DNA from: Sphingobacteriaceae bacterium GW460-11-11-14-LB5
Lineage (GTDB): Bacteria; Bacteroidota; Bacteroidia; Sphingobacteriales; Sphingobacteriaceae
Reading direction: 5' to 3'
Assembly (NCBI GenBank): GCA_002151545.1
Contig: CP021237.1
Coordinates: forward strand, 2,108,001 to 2,172,000
DNA: 64,000 nucleotides
The notes under the pieces: generated by a model
What the model saw: the letters and a program-made list of their open reading frames with translations, nothing else
Databases searched by the model: none
What the model was told of the DNA's origin: nothing
Shown: piece after piece, positions 1 through 9,560 of the stretch
How positions within the stretch are numbered: the stretch's first letter is position 1
How the letters are laid out: each line of letters begins with the position of its first letter
Position numbers and translations under genes: made by a program

Positions 1-1
1 T

Positions 2-592
2 CAGGATGCCATTTTAGCTGATCCTAATCGTGCCAATGTTGTCGATTTAATCGATATCAGGTACTGGCATTACCAGGCCGATGGAACAGCTTATGCACCA
101 CAAGGTGGCTTAAGTTTAGCCCCCCGTCAGCATGCACGTTTGTTAAAACCTAAGAAAACATCTTTCGAAGAAGTTTACCATGCCGTTTCCGAATATAAAA
201 ACAAATTCCCTGAAAAGGCTGTGATTTATTCGGGCGATAGCTTTGATAGCTTCGGATGGGCGATTTTAATGGCAGGCGGTTCACTATCAAATATCAATGA
301 AATAGATCAGTCGGTTCTAAATGCCGCTTCTTCAATGAAAGCATTTCTTCCGGCAGGTAAATCAGCTAAACAATACGGACTGGAAAATGCAGGCAAAGCT
401 TACATTTTATACAATGCTTCAGCAGATGCGATTAATCTTGATTTAAGTAAGATCACAGGAAAATTCAATGTAAAAGTGCTGAACACCCGAACCGGTAAAA
501 TGCTTAAAGAAGAAAAAATTAATGCTGGCGCCATTGTAAAGTTGAATAAAGTAGCTTCAGGCGACGAGGTACTCATCATCAATAAAATTTAA
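2..592 (+). CDS. C-terminal fragment of a secreted putative glycoside hydrolase (DUF6298-like)
   Basis: The reading frame is open from the left edge (first full codon at base 2) to the TAA at 590-592, so the gene starts outside the window and only about 196 residues are visible. The visible part has an aromatic-rich stretch (IRYWHYQADGTAYAP), then LAPRQHARLL, then a C-terminal region with alternating hydrophobic strands (NVKVLNTRTGKMLKEE) like the small beta-sandwich ending many secreted Bacteroidota glycosidases. It resembles proteins I recall as DUF6298 or putative glycosidases; this family call is tentative and no catalytic residue can be named. The next gene starts one base after its stop, so they are probably co-transcribed. 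Confidence 0.55.
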   Translation, partial: QDAILADPNRANVVDLIDIRYWHYQADGTAYAPQGGLSLAPRQHARLLKPKKTSFEEVYHAVSEYKNKFPEKAVIYSGDSFDSFGWAILMAGGSLSNINEIDQSVLNAASSMKAFLPAGKSAKQYGLENAGKAYILYNASADAINLDLSKITGKFNVKVLNTRTGKMLKEEKINAGAIVKLNKVASGDEVLIINKI

Positions 593-593
593 C

Positions 594-1994
594 ATGAACA
601 TTAAATCTAAAATATTTCTGCTTGTTATGGTTTCTTGCCTCGCTTTGGCTTGCAAGAAGAAACCTCATTTTGGGGATAAAAGCCTTCTGATTTCTGAAAA
701 TGGAAGATATTTAACCACTGGCGATGGCAAACCATTCTTTTGGCTCGGCGATACAGGCTGGTTGTTATTTGGCAGATTGACAAGAGAAGAGGCAAATACT
801 TACCTGGAAGACCGTAAACAAAAGGGATTCAATGTAATCCAGGTGATGCTATTGCACGATGTGCCATCGAGAAATATCTATTTGGATTCATCGCTTGTGC
901 ATGCAGACGTTTCAAAACCGATGCTTACACCAGGCAATAACCCGAAAGATTCTTTGGCTTATGATTATTGGGATCATGTAGATTATATCGTTGATAAAGC
1001 AGCTGAAAAAGGGCTTTACATGGCCCTGGTTCCGGTTTGGGGTACCAATGTTAAAAATGGAAAAGTTAAAAAAGATCAGGCAAAGGTTTATTCCGAATTT
1101 TTGGCTAAACGTTATAAAGAAAAATGGAATATTATCTGGCTCAATGGTGGTGATATTAAAGGTAGCGACAAAAAAGAAGTTTGGAATACCATTGGTGAAA
1201 CGCTAAGGGCGAATGACCCGAATCATTTAATTACTTTCCATCCAAGGGGGCGTACGGCTTCTTCGCAATGGTTCCAGCAAGCTAAATGGTGCGATTTCGA
1301 CATGGTACAGTCAGGTCATCGCCGTTACGATCAGGATACATCTAAAAACGAGAAATTACATTATGGAGAAGATAACTGGAAATACATTGAAGCCGATTAT
1401 AAACTGAAACCAACCAAACCGACTATTGATGGCGAACCTTCATACGAAGACATTCCACAAGGTTTGCACGATACCAGCCAGCCACGCTGGACAGATAGCG
1501 ATGTAAGAAGATATGGTTACTGGTCGGTTTTTGCAGGTGCTTTCGGTTACACCTATGGCCATAATTCGGTGATGCAGATGTACAAAAAAACAGATCTAAA
1601 ACCTGCTTATGGTCCAAAAGATCAATGGATAACGGCAATAAATGCTCCCGGAGCAAAACAAATGCAATACCTGAAAGATTTAATGCTTTCGCATTCCTAT
1701 TTCGACCGTGTACCTGATCAGACTTTAATAGCTGGAAAGAACGGCGAAAAATACGAGCGGGTTATCGCCACAAGAGGTGAAGAATTTGCACTGCTTTATA
1801 CTTATACCGGAAAAAATTTCAGCGTTCAGTTAGGTAAAACCGATGGCGATGATGTAAAGGCATCGTGGTTTGACCCAAGAACAGGAAAAACTACCGCAAT
1901 AGGAGAATTTGAAAATAAAGGAATAAAAGAATTTAACCCACCAGGCGAACCTGCAAATGGTAATGATTGGGTTTTGATGTTGGAGAAGATATAG
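594..1994 (+). CDS. GH140-like glycoside hydrolase (apiosidase-like, DUF4038), lipoprotein
   Basis: A 466-residue protein with a lipoprotein signal (lipobox LALAC, Cys about residue 20), so probably outer-membrane anchored. The mature part opens with the DUF4038 signature (GRYLTTGDGKPFFWLGDTGW), continues as a TIM barrel and ends in a small beta domain (residues about 375-466). The family pair of acidic residues is visible: D187 in WLNGGDIKG and E281 in IDGEPSYED. Characterised GH140 enzymes remove apiose-linked side chains from rhamnogalacturonan II. The family fits well; the exact substrate is inferred. ATG lies 1 nt after the preceding stop. Confidence 0.85.
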   Translation: MNIKSKIFLLVMVSCLALACKKKPHFGDKSLLISENGRYLTTGDGKPFFWLGDTGWLLFGRLTREEANTYLEDRKQKGFNVIQVMLLHDVPSRNIYLDSSLVHADVSKPMLTPGNNPKDSLAYDYWDHVDYIVDKAAEKGLYMALVPVWGTNVKNGKVKKDQAKVYSEFLAKRYKEKWNIIWLNGGDIKGSDKKEVWNTIGETLRANDPNHLITFHPRGRTASSQWFQQAKWCDFDMVQSGHRRYDQDTSKNEKLHYGEDNWKYIEADYKLKPTKPTIDGEPSYEDIPQGLHDTSQPRWTDSDVRRYGYWSVFAGAFGYTYGHNSVMQMYKKTDLKPAYGPKDQWITAINAPGAKQMQYLKDLMLSHSYFDRVPDQTLIAGKNGEKYERVIATRGEEFALLYTYTGKNFSVQLGKTDGDDVKASWFDPRTGKTTAIGEFENKGIKEFNPPGEPANGNDWVLMLEKI

Positions 1995-2071
1995 GAGAAG
2001 CGTGTAGCGGAAGGCGTATGGCGTTAGGCCAAAGCAAGATCAATAAAGAATAAAAATAACTAAAGAAAAGA

Positions 2072-2998
2072 GTGTTTAAAACAAAGTCCATATCATTTTT
2101 TCGCTTAGCTATAATGGGCTGGCTGTTTTGTGGATTAACATCCTGTACAAAACAAGCTTACCTGTTTACGTCTTTTCATGAGCCGGCAAACGAAGGATTA
2201 AGGCTTTTATACAGCTACGATGCTTACCATTGGACAGATTTAAATAAAACATTTTTAAAACCTGAAGTTGGAACGCAAAAAGTTTTACGCGATCCCTCCA
2301 TCGTACAAGGGCCAGACGGTACTTTTCATTTGGTTTGGACCTGTAGCTGGAAAGGTGATAAAGGTTTTGGTTATGCCAGTTCAAAAGATCTGATCAACTG
2401 GAGCGAGCAGAAGTTCCTTCCAGTAATGGAAAGCGAACCCAAGACGGTAAATGTTTGGGCACCTGAAATTTTTTATGATAATGAAAAAGGAGAATATGTA
2501 ATCATCTGGGCTTCAACCATACCATTCCGCTTTGCTAAAGGAATAGAAGAGGAAGAAAACAATCACCGGATGTACAGCATTACCACAAAAGATTTTATAA
2601 GCTTCTCGAAACCGAAATTATTTCTTGATCCTGGTTTTAGTGTTATTGATGCGGTTATTCTAAAACGCGCTAGCAAAGATTATGTGTTGGTTTTGAAAGA
2701 TAATACACGCCCGAACAGAAATTTAAAAGTGGCTTTTGCAAAAGATGCTTTAGGACCTTACGAAAACGTTTCAGAAACTTTTAGTCCGAAATTAACCGAA
2801 GGACCAACGGTAGTCAAAGTTGGGAAGGATTGGCTGATTTATTTTGATGCTTACGGGCAGAAAATTTACTCGGCTTATAAAACGGCCGATTTTAAAACTT
2901 TTAAGGATGTGACATCGGAGGTTTCGATTCCCGAAGGACACAAACATGGAACGATTATAAAAGTAAAAAGGAAAGTGATTGAGAATTTATTGAAGTAA
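2072..2998 (+). CDS. GH43-like five-bladed propeller glycosidase, lipoprotein
   Basis: A 308-residue protein with a GTG start at 2072 preceded by AAAGAAAAG; no in-frame ATG precedes the signal peptide. The N-terminus is a lipoprotein signal with Cys in GLTSC. GH43-type positions are recognisable: LRDPSIV (base Asp), VWAPEIFYD (the position usually Asp in WAPD carries Glu here) and LTEGPTVV (acid Glu). Length is short for GH43, as in subfamilies with only the propeller. Such enzymes act on arabinan, galactan or xylan side chains; the linkage cannot be read from sequence. A palindromic repeat separates it from the next gene. Confidence 0.75.
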   Translation: MFKTKSISFFRLAIMGWLFCGLTSCTKQAYLFTSFHEPANEGLRLLYSYDAYHWTDLNKTFLKPEVGTQKVLRDPSIVQGPDGTFHLVWTCSWKGDKGFGYASSKDLINWSEQKFLPVMESEPKTVNVWAPEIFYDNEKGEYVIIWASTIPFRFAKGIEEEENNHRMYSITTKDFISFSKPKLFLDPGFSVIDAVILKRASKDYVLVLKDNTRPNRNLKVAFAKDALGPYENVSETFSPKLTEGPTVVKVGKDWLIYFDAYGQKIYSAYKTADFKTFKDVTSEVSIPEGHKHGTIIKVKRKVIENLLK

Positions 2999-3007
2999 TA
3001 AACGAGC

Positions 3008-3112
3008 CGTCATGGCGAACTGAAGCAAGGGAACGAGCGAGCGCGTGAAGCAATCTATTGAGCAAAAAAGATTGTTTCGTTCCGATAAAGGATCGGAAAC
3101 TCGCAATGACGA
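3008..3112. repeat. Palindromic repeat, family A (CGTCATTGCGA-type)
   Basis: Imperfect inverted repeat. The left arm begins CGTCATGGCGA and runs to GAAGCAATCT; the right arm reads AGATTGTTTCG and ends CGCAATGACG. The same arms recur at 5023-5113, 9296-9410, 16897-16950 (half), 19562-19648 and 38699-38816. It fills most of the gap between the GH43-like gene and the propeller gene. Confidence 0.85.
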
Positions 3113-3165
3113 CTTAGCGAATAAAAGACTTTAATTCTTAGTGCCTTTGTGGTAAAAAACATAAC

Positions 3166-4998
3166 ATGAATACATTTAAAATACTTTGTTTAACCCTGCC
3201 ATTTACACTTGCGCTATTAACTTCGCAGGCACAGGATACCGTACGTTACACGGGTAAAACTTTGGTTAATGCAGATTATCACCATGGCCAACTTTCGCCG
3301 GTAATGGGTGTGCACAGCATTCAAACTTTCCGTGCAAACAGAGAACATCCGGAACTGGCTGAAAACTTCGGCTGGACCTACAACCACGCGCCAATGCTGG
3401 CTTATTGGAACAACAAATTTTACATCGAATATTTAAGTGATAAAGTTGGCGAGAGCATTCCGCCAGGACAAACATTAGTGCAATCATCAAAAGATGGCTA
3501 CACCTGGACCAAACCTGATGTCGTATTTCCAATTTACCGAATCCCGGATGGAACAACAAAGGAGGGAAGAACGGATGTGGCAAAAGATTTAGATGCCGTG
3601 ATGCATCAGCGCATGGGCTTTTATGTTTCCACTAAAAATGTGTTTTTGGTTTTGGGTTTTTACGCCATCAGTTTCGATGCTAAAGACGATCCCAACGATG
3701 GTCATGGAATTGGCAGGGCCGTAAGAGAAATTCAAGCCGATGGAAAATACGGTCCGATTTATTTCATTCATTACAATCCCGGATATTCAGAGAAAAATAC
3801 GAAGTATCCATTATACACTAAGAGTAAAAGTAAAGCTTTTGTTGAAGCTTGTAATGAGTTATTGGCAAATAAGTTAATGACACAGCAATGGAATGAGGAA
3901 GCAGATCGGAACGATCCTTTAATCACTTTGCAAAAACAATATAAAGCATTCAGTTACTATCATCTACCCGACGGAAGAGTGGTGGGTTTATGGAAAAATG
4001 CCTTAACAGCAATTAGCAATGATAATGGCAAAAGCTGGCCGGAAAATGCATCGCGTGCTCCAGGCTTTGTGAACAGTAATGCCAAAATCTGGGGGCAAAA
4101 AACTTCAGACGGAAATTATGCAACGGTTTATAATCCATCAGAATACCGGTGGCCTTTAGCCATTTCGACCAGTAAAAATGGTTTAGATTATACGAATCTT
4201 TTATTGGTAAATGGCGAGATCACACCCATGCGTTATGGCGGTAATTACAAATCTTATGGTCCGCAATATGTACGCGGTATCGAAGAAGGTAACGGGAAAC
4301 CTGCTGATGGTAAATTATGGGTAACCTACAGTATGAACAAGGAAGATATCTGGGTTTCTTCAGTTCCTGTGCCCGTGAATGATCAAGCTACGCAGCACGT
4401 AAATGATGATTTTGAAAAGCTACCTAAAGGAAAAGCACTCGAAATGTGGAATATTTACAGTCCGCTTTGGGCGCCAGTTAAAGTTGAAGATGGAACTTTG
4501 GTTTTAAAGGATAAAGACCCCTTTGACTATGCAAAAGCAGAACGGATATTCCCGGCATCTAAAAAAATCATGACCTTGTTTTCGGTTACACCAAAGCAAA
4601 ATAATTTCGGTTTACTCGAAATCGAATTGCAAGATGCTAAAGGAATGGCTACAGTTCGCCTGACTTTTGATACTGCTGGTGTATTAAGTGCAAAGGCTGG
4701 TGCCCGTTATAAAAACTTCATGAAATATGAGGCTGGAAAAAGCTATGATATCAAATTGAAACTCGATGCACATACCCGGTTTTACACCATTACCGTAAAT
4801 GGAAAAGAGGTTTTAACGAGTCTGGCTTTTCAGCCGGTAACCGGTGTTTCGCGAATTGTTTTCCGTACAGGAGATGTTCGCCGTTTTCCAGATGTAGATA
4901 CCCCGGCTGATCAAGCTTACGATTTGAAAAATGCAGGAGAATCTGAGAAAAACGAGGCTGTATATTCAATTAAATATTTAAAAACGGAGGGATTTTAG
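3166..4998 (+). CDS. Secreted sialidase-fold (BNR) propeller protein with C-terminal lectin-like domain
   Basis: A 610-residue protein with a type I signal peptide (cleavage near SQA-QD, residue 22). Residues about 30-400 form a propeller with Asp-box-like turns (SKDGYTW, SNDNGKSW); residues about 410-600 look like a concanavalin-type beta-sandwich. Strongly patterned segments such as GWTYNHAPMLAYWNN and QWNEEADRNDPL suggest an enzyme rather than a structural protein. I do not recognise a characterised GH or PL family with certainty; a hydrolase or lyase acting on uronic-acid-containing pectin is a guess from context. Two bases separate its stop from the next ORF start. Confidence 0.6.
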   Translation: MNTFKILCLTLPFTLALLTSQAQDTVRYTGKTLVNADYHHGQLSPVMGVHSIQTFRANREHPELAENFGWTYNHAPMLAYWNNKFYIEYLSDKVGESIPPGQTLVQSSKDGYTWTKPDVVFPIYRIPDGTTKEGRTDVAKDLDAVMHQRMGFYVSTKNVFLVLGFYAISFDAKDDPNDGHGIGRAVREIQADGKYGPIYFIHYNPGYSEKNTKYPLYTKSKSKAFVEACNELLANKLMTQQWNEEADRNDPLITLQKQYKAFSYYHLPDGRVVGLWKNALTAISNDNGKSWPENASRAPGFVNSNAKIWGQKTSDGNYATVYNPSEYRWPLAISTSKNGLDYTNLLLVNGEITPMRYGGNYKSYGPQYVRGIEEGNGKPADGKLWVTYSMNKEDIWVSSVPVPVNDQATQHVNDDFEKLPKGKALEMWNIYSPLWAPVKVEDGTLVLKDKDPFDYAKAERIFPASKKIMTLFSVTPKQNNFGLLEIELQDAKGMATVRLTFDTAGVLSAKAGARYKNFMKYEAGKSYDIKLKLDAHTRFYTITVNGKEVLTSLAFQPVTGVSRIVFRTGDVRRFPDVDTPADQAYDLKNAGESEKNEAVYSIKYLKTEGF

Positions 4999-4999
4999 G

Positions 5000-6526
5000 A
5001 TGGTTGAATTTTTAAGATATATCGTCATTGCGAGCTTTCGATTTTTCATCGAAGCGAAGCAATCTTTTCAAAAGGCTGGAAAGGTTGCCTCGTCGTTCCT
5101 CCTCGCAATGACGGCAATAACTATATTATTTTCTCTTTTCTGCCCCTCTGCCAACGCAAAAATCCTCCTGCCGCAAATCTTATCGAGTAATATGGTTCTG
5201 CAACGTGATAAAGCCATTAATATCTGGGGCTTTGCTGCGCCGGGTGAAAAAGTAGAAGTGACCTTTGCAGGTCAGAAAAAAGAAACGATTACCGATAAAA
5301 ACGGGAATTGGTTTGTTGTTTTATCTCCGCTCAAAACTTCGGCGAAAGCACAAACGATGATCATTTTAGGTACAAACAAAATTGAATTAACCAATATTGT
5401 GGTCGGCGAAGTTTGGCTGTGTTCAGGGCAATCGAACATGGAATATCAAATGCGTAAGCTGGCTAAAATTCCTAAGCCTAAGAATGAGAAATTGGGTTTT
5501 CCATCTGATGCTGTAGAAAAAGCTAAAAACGCGGAAATCAGGATTTTTCTGGTCAACCGCAAGCAATTGAATAAACCAGATTCGATTCATAAAAGCTGGG
5601 CAATGGCACAAGATTCAGCATTACGGGCTTTCTCGGCCGTGGGCTATTTCTTCGCTAAAGAAGTGCAGGAGAAATTGGGTATTCCTGTTGGCATAATTTC
5701 TTCATCGGTTTCGGGGAGCGCCATAGAGCCATGGATTTCTCCGGAAGCTTTTGCTCAGGAAACATATTTTAAAAGCCAAAAAGTGAGTAATGATCCCGGA
5801 AAATTTTATACGCCGATGATTGAGCCACTTGCGAAATTCAAAATCCGAGGTTTCCTTTGGTATCAGGGCGAAACCAACTGTTTTTTGAATGAAAATATCA
5901 GTTACGCTTACAAATTAAAAACTTTGGTAAATCTTTGGCGTAAAGTCTGGGGCGAGCAATTGCCATTTTATTACGTGCAAATTGCACCCTACGATTACAG
6001 TAAGCAAAAAAGTGATAAAGTGGTATTAACGGCTGACACAGAACCTAACTTTTGGGAAGCTCAGCAGCAGGTTTTACGCTTGCCAAATACCGGAATGATT
6101 TCTACTTCAGATCTAAACGATAACGGCGGAGATTTGCACCCAACCTATAAATGGGAGGTAGGCAGGCGATTGGCGCTTTTTGCTTTAGGTAAAACCTACC
6201 ATCTAAAAATAGATTTTTCTGGGCCCATTTACAAAAGTATAAACTTTTCAAATGGCAAAGCTTTGTTGGATTTCGATTATTTGAAAGCAACTTCAGCTAT
6301 TCCATTAACCGGATTTACAATTGCCGGAAAAGATGGTAAATTCATTAATGCAGAAGCTATTGTTAAAAATGGAAAAGTTGTTGTTTCGGCAAAAGAGATT
6401 GCAAGCCCCGTGGCAGTACGTTACAACTGGACAGAAAATCCCTCAGGAAATTTTTATAGTAACGGTTTACCGGCCTTACCTTTCAGAACCGATAATCCTT
6501 TAACCAATCAATTTAAAACCAATTAA
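5000..6526 (+). CDS. Sialate O-acetylesterase-family (SASA) carbohydrate esterase
   Basis: Secreted SGNH-type esterase with the catalytic GQSNM motif, IRGFLWYQGETN and DLHPTYKWEVG (His), removing acetyl groups from glycans. A beta domain precedes the esterase core (LPQILSSNMVLQR). Start choice is ambiguous. The ORF opens at 5000, but residues 9-38 are encoded by a family A palindromic repeat. Starting at ATG 5108, inside the repeat's right arm, gives a clean signal peptide (MTAITILFSLFCPSANA). I favour 5108 but report the long ORF because it stays open. Its TAA overlaps the ATG of the next gene by one base, so translation is probably coupled to the GH2. Confidence 0.85.
   Translation: MVEFLRYIVIASFRFFIEAKQSFQKAGKVASSFLLAMTAITILFSLFCPSANAKILLPQILSSNMVLQRDKAINIWGFAAPGEKVEVTFAGQKKETITDKNGNWFVVLSPLKTSAKAQTMIILGTNKIELTNIVVGEVWLCSGQSNMEYQMRKLAKIPKPKNEKLGFPSDAVEKAKNAEIRIFLVNRKQLNKPDSIHKSWAMAQDSALRAFSAVGYFFAKEVQEKLGIPVGIISSSVSGSAIEPWISPEAFAQETYFKSQKVSNDPGKFYTPMIEPLAKFKIRGFLWYQGETNCFLNENISYAYKLKTLVNLWRKVWGEQLPFYYVQIAPYDYSKQKSDKVVLTADTEPNFWEAQQQVLRLPNTGMISTSDLNDNGGDLHPTYKWEVGRRLALFALGKTYHLKIDFSGPIYKSINFSNGKALLDFDYLKATSAIPLTGFTIAGKDGKFINAEAIVKNGKVVVSAKEIASPVAVRYNWTENPSGNFYSNGLPALPFRTDNPLTNQFKTN
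5023..5113. repeat. Palindromic repeat, family A, inside the 5' end of the esterase ORF
   Basis: Left arm CGTCATTGCGAG through GAAGCGAAGCAATCT, right arm AAGGTTGCCTCG through CGCAATGACG. It is read through in frame as residues 9-38 of the ORF starting at 5000, and its right arm supplies the ATG at 5108. Confidence 0.85.
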
Positions 6527-9336
6527 TGAGAACCAGATTAATACTTTTCCTTTGTTTGATGATGATGTTTGGCGCTGTAAAAGCACAACAAACAGAGAAA
6601 TTATATCTATCAGGAACTGGAAACGATAATACCATTAATTGGGATTTCTTCTGTACAGCAGGTGCAAATTCTGGCAAGTGGACAACTATTCCCGTTCCAT
6701 CCAATTGGGAACTGCAAGGTTTTGGAAAATATAATTACGGTTTCAATAAAGAAGAAAATAAAGGGAAGGAACAAGGGCTTTATAAATACATTTTTAAAGT
6801 TCCTGCGGCCTGGAAAAACCAAAAAATTAATATTGTTTTCGAAGGTTCGATGACCGATACTGAGGTTAAAATCAACGGAAAACTTGCCGGAGAAATACAT
6901 CAGGGATCGTTTTATGTTTTCAGGTACGATATCACTAAGCTGATTAAACTCGGTAGCGATAATTTACTAGAGGTAAAGGTGTCTAAACATTCTGCCAATC
7001 AATCGGTTAATGAAGCCGAACGAAAAGCAGATTTCTGGATTTTTGGGGGTATTTTCAGACCGGTTTATCTTGAATCATTACCACAAATACATATCAATCG
7101 AATCCAGATTGACGCAAAAGCTGACGGGCATTTAAAAACTCAATTGAGTTTTTCGGGAGATGCTGACAAAGTTGAAGTAACACTTTTTGGAAAAGACGGG
7201 AAGAAGTTCGGTGATAGATTTACAACTCCATTAGAAAAGGGAAAAAATGTACAGTTGAACCATCAGTTTTCCAATCCGGCATTATGGTCTTCAGAGTTTC
7301 CAAACTTGTACACCGCAAACTTTACTTTGATCAAAAATGGTAAAGCGATCCATCAGGTTTCGAAAAAGATTGGCTTTAGAACCATTGAAGTAAAAGAACG
7401 CGATGGTGTATATGTAAATGGCGTGAAAATGAAATTCAAAGGTGTAAACCGTCATTCATTTTATCCCTCATCAGGCAGAACAACGAGTAAAAAAATCAGC
7501 ATTGCAGATGTCTTGTTAATGAAAGAAATGAACATGAATGCTGTTCGCATGTCGCATTACCCACCAGATGGACATTTCCTGGATGTTTGCGATTCACTGG
7601 GCTTATTTGTAATAGATGAATTAGCAGGCTGGCATGGTACTTACAATACGCCAACCGGAACCAAATTGATGAAAGAAATGATGTTGAATGATGAAAATCA
7701 TCCATCGATTATATTTTGGGACAATGGAAATGAGGGCGGGCATAACCGCGAACTCGACTATCTGTTCGCTGAAGAAGATCTGCAAAAAAGACCGTTAATT
7801 CATCCCTGGGAAGTTTTTGGAGGATTTGAAACCACACATTACCGCGAATTTAATTATGGAATAGGCAATTATGATCACGGACATAACATCTTAATGCCAA
7901 CTGAATTTCTTCACGGCATGTGGGATGGCGGTCATGGTGCAGGCATTGAAGATTACTGGAATGCCATGTGGAACAATCCGCTTTCTGCCGGTGGTTTCCT
8001 TTGGGATTTTGCCGATCAGGCTGTGGTGCGCACCGATAAAAACGGAGAACTAGATACCGATGGAAACCATGGCCCTGACGGGATTGTGGGTCCATACCAC
8101 GAAAAAGAAGGCAGTTTTTTTACCATTAAAGAAGTATGGAGCCCTGTTTTTGTTGAGAAAAGAGAAATGACAGCTGGTTTTGATGGTTCGTTTATATTAG
8201 AAAACCGTTATGCATTTACCAACCTTAATCAATGCACTTTCGAATGGAAATTAAAGAAGTTAAAGGCTGGCGATGATGCAGCATTCAAATCTGGTAAAGC
8301 TGATGCACCGGATATCAAACCTTTCGAAAAAGGGAAACTACAAATCAATCTTCCAACGGATTGGAGAAATTTCGATGCCCTTTATTTAACGGCTAACGGA
8401 CCAGACGGCAAGGAATTATTTACCTGGAGTTTCCCGGTTGTACTTCCTAAAGATGATGCAGCGAAAATGGTGGTAAAAACAGGTTCTTCGAAAGTGAATT
8501 TAAAAGAAGATGCAAAAGTTTATCAGGTTTCTGCAAACGGTATTGAGCTGACTTTCGATAAAACAACAGGTTTATTGCAGCAGGCGAAAAATGCCAAAGG
8601 GCTGATTCCATTTTCAAATGGTCCGGTTTTGCAGGAGGGGGTTAATAATTTCAAAAAATTCACAACTAAAATGGATGGAGATAATTTAGTTATTTCTTCC
8701 ACATTTGATAAGAAAGAAAGTTACAACACCTTGCAATGGACCATTTATCCATCAGGTTGGCTAAAAATGGAAGTGAAATACTTCCCATCAGCTTACTTTA
8801 CCACTTTCGTGGGATTAAACTTTTCTTATCCTGAAACCGAGATCAAATCAGTTGAATATAAAGGAAACGGGCCGTACCGGGTTTGGAAAAACAGAATGAA
8901 AGGCACCCAATTTGGCATCTGGAAAAAGGATTACAACAATGCTGCAACAGGCGAAGCACCTTGGCAATATCCTGAATTTAAGGGGTATTATTCGAACATG
9001 TATTGGTGTGAATTTATCGGAAAACAACAATCGTTTAAAGTGGTAACGGATAAAGAAGATATTTTCTTGAGGTTATTTACCCCTAAGAAATCGAAAGATA
9101 CTGAATACGATAACATGAGTCCGACATTCCCGAATGGTGATATTTCTTTTATGAATGGTATTTCGGCAATTGGCACCAAAACGCAAAAACCAGAAACAAC
9201 AGGACCTATGGGAATGAAGAATATTTATTACGATTTTGATAAAGATCCGGGCAGGGCATTGGATATGACCTTGTATTTTGATTTTTCTACAGACGCGTCA
9301 TCATTGCAAGGAGACACGACGAAGCAATCTCATTAG
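6526..9336 (+). CDS. GH2 glycoside hydrolase (beta-galactosidase/glucuronidase type)
   Basis: A 936-residue secreted enzyme (signal peptide to about residue 20, VKA-QQ). Domain order is a jelly-roll (about 30-190), an Ig-like domain (190-290), the TIM barrel (290-560) and C-terminal beta domains. The acid/base is E403 in DNGNEGG and the probable nucleophile is E460 in MPTEFLHG. Retaining exo-beta-glycosidase; galactose, glucuronate or a related sugar cannot be distinguished here. Residues about 924-936 and the stop codon are encoded by a family A repeat, so the C-terminal tail is probably not part of the ancestral fold. ATG overlaps the preceding stop by one base. Confidence 0.88.
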   Translation: MRTRLILFLCLMMMFGAVKAQQTEKLYLSGTGNDNTINWDFFCTAGANSGKWTTIPVPSNWELQGFGKYNYGFNKEENKGKEQGLYKYIFKVPAAWKNQKINIVFEGSMTDTEVKINGKLAGEIHQGSFYVFRYDITKLIKLGSDNLLEVKVSKHSANQSVNEAERKADFWIFGGIFRPVYLESLPQIHINRIQIDAKADGHLKTQLSFSGDADKVEVTLFGKDGKKFGDRFTTPLEKGKNVQLNHQFSNPALWSSEFPNLYTANFTLIKNGKAIHQVSKKIGFRTIEVKERDGVYVNGVKMKFKGVNRHSFYPSSGRTTSKKISIADVLLMKEMNMNAVRMSHYPPDGHFLDVCDSLGLFVIDELAGWHGTYNTPTGTKLMKEMMLNDENHPSIIFWDNGNEGGHNRELDYLFAEEDLQKRPLIHPWEVFGGFETTHYREFNYGIGNYDHGHNILMPTEFLHGMWDGGHGAGIEDYWNAMWNNPLSAGGFLWDFADQAVVRTDKNGELDTDGNHGPDGIVGPYHEKEGSFFTIKEVWSPVFVEKREMTAGFDGSFILENRYAFTNLNQCTFEWKLKKLKAGDDAAFKSGKADAPDIKPFEKGKLQINLPTDWRNFDALYLTANGPDGKELFTWSFPVVLPKDDAAKMVVKTGSSKVNLKEDAKVYQVSANGIELTFDKTTGLLQQAKNAKGLIPFSNGPVLQEGVNNFKKFTTKMDGDNLVISSTFDKKESYNTLQWTIYPSGWLKMEVKYFPSAYFTTFVGLNFSYPETEIKSVEYKGNGPYRVWKNRMKGTQFGIWKKDYNNAATGEAPWQYPEFKGYYSNMYWCEFIGKQQSFKVVTDKEDIFLRLFTPKKSKDTEYDNMSPTFPNGDISFMNGISAIGTKTQKPETTGPMGMKNIYYDFDKDPGRALDMTLYFDFSTDASSLQGDTTKQSH

Positions 9337-9410
9337 GGAGATTAAAAGAATGTTAATAGTTTAATAAAAAAGATTGCTTCAGTTCGCGCAAGTCCAGCTT
9401 CGCAAAGACG
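9296..9410. repeat. Palindromic repeat, family A, overlapping the GH2 3' end
   Basis: The left arm begins in the GH2 coding region (CGTCATCATTGCAAGG, then GAAGCAATCTCATTAGG) and supplies the TAG stop at 9334-9336. The right arm, AGATTGCTTCAG through CGCAAAGACG, ends at 9410. Confidence 0.8.
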
Positions 9411-9438
9411 AATTAATCTTTAAAGAAAATAGAATAGC

Positions 9439-9502
9439 CCGCAGATAACGCGGATTTACGCGGACAGAATTATTGGTCTGCGTTAATCTTTGAAATCAGC
9501 GG
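9439..9502. repeat. Palindromic repeat, family G (GCAGATAACGCGG-type)
   Basis: A stretch GCAGATAACGCGGATTTACG followed by TCTGCGTTAATCTTTG and AATCAGCGGG forms an imperfect inverted repeat of a type I associate with Sphingobacteriaceae intergenic regions. Only one copy is seen in this window. It sits between GH2 and GH78. Confidence 0.5.
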
Positions 9503-9560
9503 GAGCAAATAAATAATAACTGAATCAGTGCAATTAATAAATCTGTGTAATCAAGCGTAA

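Noticed and set aside
5000..5107. The first 36 codons as part of the mature esterase
   Set aside because: They are encoded mostly by a palindromic repeat, are not signal-like, and a better start exists at 5108.
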